In this document: in pieces, positions 6,320 through 7,027 of the stretch
How positions within the stretch are numbered: position 1 is the stretch's first letter
Layout of the letters: the number at the start of each line of letters is the position of its first letter
Source of the DNA: Nocardia sp.
GTDB lineage: Bacteria; Actinomycetota; Actinomycetes; Mycobacteriales; Mycobacteriaceae
Assembly (NCBI GenBank): GCA_013361595.1
Contig: JABFXT010000254.1
Span: 1 to 7,027 of the forward strand
Length of the DNA: 7,027 nt
Direction of reading: 5' to 3'
Notes under the pieces: model-generated
Seen by the model: the letters and a program-made list of their open reading frames with translations, nothing else
Told to the model about the DNA's origin: nothing
Database searches by the model: none
Position numbers and translations under genes: made by a program

Positions 6320-6559
6320 TCACAGCCCGGTCTGCGCGCCCTTGTCGCCGCGCCGCGCACCGCGCCGCTGAATAGCGAAGATCAGGTACCCGAGCAGGCC
6401 GACCGCCAAACCCATCAGGCATACCGGGCGCGCCGATTCCCAGCGCTGTCCGCCGGCCCAGACCACCACCGTGGCGACGGCGAACAGCGCGCAGCCGATG
6501 GCGAGGACCGGCCGCGGGTCGGTCAGCCACGAGGGGAACTGCGGGAGCTGCGGGGTCAT
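6320..6559 (-). CDS. DUF2530 small two-helix membrane protein
   Basis: This 79-residue protein is a DUF2530 family member by recognition; its function is unknown. It has a short Pro-rich N-terminus ([17 protein letters not shown]), a first transmembrane segment at about 18-36 ([19 protein letters not shown]), a short loop with W40 and E41, and a second segment at about 45-63 ([19 protein letters not shown]). The tail [16 protein letters not shown] is basic, so by the positive-inside rule both ends should face the cytoplasm. The divergent MarR gene begins 60 bp away. From memory M. tuberculosis has the same pair as Rv0879c and Rv0880, so the linkage is old and the regulator probably controls this gene. 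The ATG at 6559 is supported by TACGCT 6 nt upstream. Confidence 0.88.
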   Translation of the reverse strand: MTPQLPQFPSWLTDPRPVLAIGCALFAVATVVVWAGGQRWESARPVCLMGLAVGLLGYLIFAIQRRGARRGDKGAQTGL

Positions 6560-6571
6560 TCGATCAGCGTA
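6560..6571 (-). promoter_or_regulatory. Putative -10 element, leaderless start of the DUF2530 gene
   Basis: TACGCT (6571-6566) matches TANNNT and is followed by 6 nt and the ATG at 6559. It overlaps the inverted repeat at 6565-6578, so a bound regulator would block it. Confidence 0.5.
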
Positions 6572-6578
6572 ACCGCTG
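6565..6578. promoter_or_regulatory. Inverted repeat over the DUF2530 promoter, possible operator
   Basis: CAGCG-taac-CGCTG is a perfect 5-4-5 inverted repeat that covers the DUF2530 -10 hexamer. Its position suggests an operator for the divergent MarR regulator or another factor, but its arms differ from those of the repeat at the MarR start. Confidence 0.35.
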
Positions 6579-6606
6579 TACGCACGCCGATCCGACGCGT
6601 GTCACG

Positions 6607-6619
6607 TATGGTTCACATT
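6607..6619 (+). promoter_or_regulatory. Putative -10 element, leaderless start of the MarR gene
   Basis: TATGGT (6607-6612) matches TANNNT and is followed by 7 nt and GTG at 6620. No -35 hexamer is seen at 17 bp. Confidence 0.55.
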
Positions 6620-6623
6620 GTGA
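6613..6623. promoter_or_regulatory. Inverted repeat at the MarR start codon, possible autoregulatory operator
   Basis: TCACA-T-TGTGA is a perfect 5-1-5 palindrome that includes the GTG start and the predicted transcription start. MarR proteins usually bind short palindromes in the divergent region next to their own gene, so this is the best self-repression site here. A further TCAC lies at 6602-6605. Confidence 0.4.
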
Positions 6624-7027
6624 CTACCCACTCGGATGTGCGGGCGCTGGCCAGCGACCTCTCGTTGGCGGTGGTGCGTTTGACGCGGCATCTACGGGGG
6701 CGGCGTGCGGAATCGCAGATATCGCTGACCCAGCTTTCGGTTCTGGCCACGCTCGGTAACGAGGGCGCGATGACGCCCGGGGCCCTGGCGGCCAAGGAAC
6801 GGGTCCAGCCGCCGTCGATGACCCGGGTGATCGCCTCGCTCACCGATCTGGGTCTGGTGGAGCGTAATCCGCACCCGACCGACGGACGGCAGATCATCGT
6901 CTCGCTGTCCCCGGCCGGGCAGGCGCTGCTCGCCGACGAACGCAGCGCTCGCGAAGCCTGGATGAGCGCGCAGCTCGCGGATCTGGAACCGGAACAGCTC
7001 GCGGATCTGGAACGGGCCGTGGCGATC
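6620..7027 (+). CDS. MarR family transcriptional regulator, C-terminus cut by the right edge
   Basis: 136 residues are visible from the GTG at 6620 and the frame is open to the window edge; MarR proteins are usually about 140-150 residues, so little is missing. The winged helix spans about residues 34-100: [20 protein letters not shown], then [20 protein letters not shown] with the recognition helix at [17 protein letters not shown], then the wing [16 protein letters not shown], whose DGR is the family hallmark. N- and C-terminal helices should form the dimer. It resembles, from memory, M. tuberculosis Rv0880, which also lies divergent from a DUF2530 gene (Rv0879c). A 19-bp direct repeat near the end duplicates QLADLE. 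The natural ligand and targets are unknown; self-regulation and control of DUF2530 are likely from the layout. Confidence 0.92.
   Translation, partial: MTTHSDVRALASDLSLAVVRLTRHLRGRRAESQISLTQLSVLATLGNEGAMTPGALAAKERVQPPSMTRVIASLTDLGLVERNPHPTDGRQIIVSLSPAGQALLADERSAREAWMSAQLADLEPEQLADLERAVAI
6971..7013 (+). repeat. 19-bp tandem direct repeat in the MarR coding sequence
   Basis: cagctcgcggatctggaac occurs at 6971-6989 and again at 6995-7013, a period of 24 bp. It encodes [15 protein letters not shown] in the C-terminal dimer region. The frame is kept. Confidence 0.85.

Overview
The window is very GC-rich with strongly GC-biased third codon positions, many GTG starts and no Shine-Dalgarno sites that decide a start. 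The gene content (DUF3027, a sacsin/Hsp90-type ATPase, and DUF2530 divergent from a MarR regulator) points to a mycolic-acid actinobacterium (Mycobacteriales), most likely Nocardia or a close relative. From memory of M. tuberculosis, the right edge matches Rv0879c/Rv0880 and the DUF3027 gene is probably the Rv0877 counterpart, so this looks like a conserved chromosomal neighbourhood. I see no mobile element, CRISPR array, rRNA or tRNA.

Layout: (1) bases 1-475, minus strand, the N-terminal part of a gene that runs off the left edge. It reads as a Pro/Arg/Gly-rich disordered N-terminus, possibly of an Rv0876c-like MFS transporter. (2) 567-1340, minus, a glutaminyl-peptide cyclotransferase of the plant/bacterial beta-propeller type with a lipoprotein-like signal. 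(3) 1358-2548, plus, a DUF3027 protein with a Cys/His cluster and a long acidic low-complexity tail; it starts only 17 bp from gene 2, back to back. (4) 2675-5545, plus, a 956-residue GHKL-fold ATPase. (5) 5557-6183, minus, a TetR regulator that converges on gene 4 with 11 bp between the stops. (6) 6320-6559, minus, a two-helix DUF2530 membrane protein. (7) 6620-7027, plus, a MarR regulator cut by the right edge, divergent from gene 6. No stretch over 300 bases lacks a gene.

The main window-wide signal is at the starts. All seven genes can be assigned a start codon preceded, at 6 or 7 nt, by a TANNNT or CANNNT hexamer. This is the spacing expected for leaderless transcription, where the mRNA begins at the start codon. 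It fixes three starts: the left-edge gene, the ATPase (2675, not 2621) and the TetR gene (6183; the upstream TTG at 6219 is better read as a -35 hexamer). Genes 2 and 3 appear to share interlocked -10 elements on opposite strands.

Genes 3 and 4 are the most interesting pair: an uncharacterised zinc-finger-like protein followed by an uncharacterised Hsp90-like ATPase, both almost without lysine. The TetR and MarR regulators have no targets visible here beyond probable self-regulation and the adjacent DUF2530 gene.
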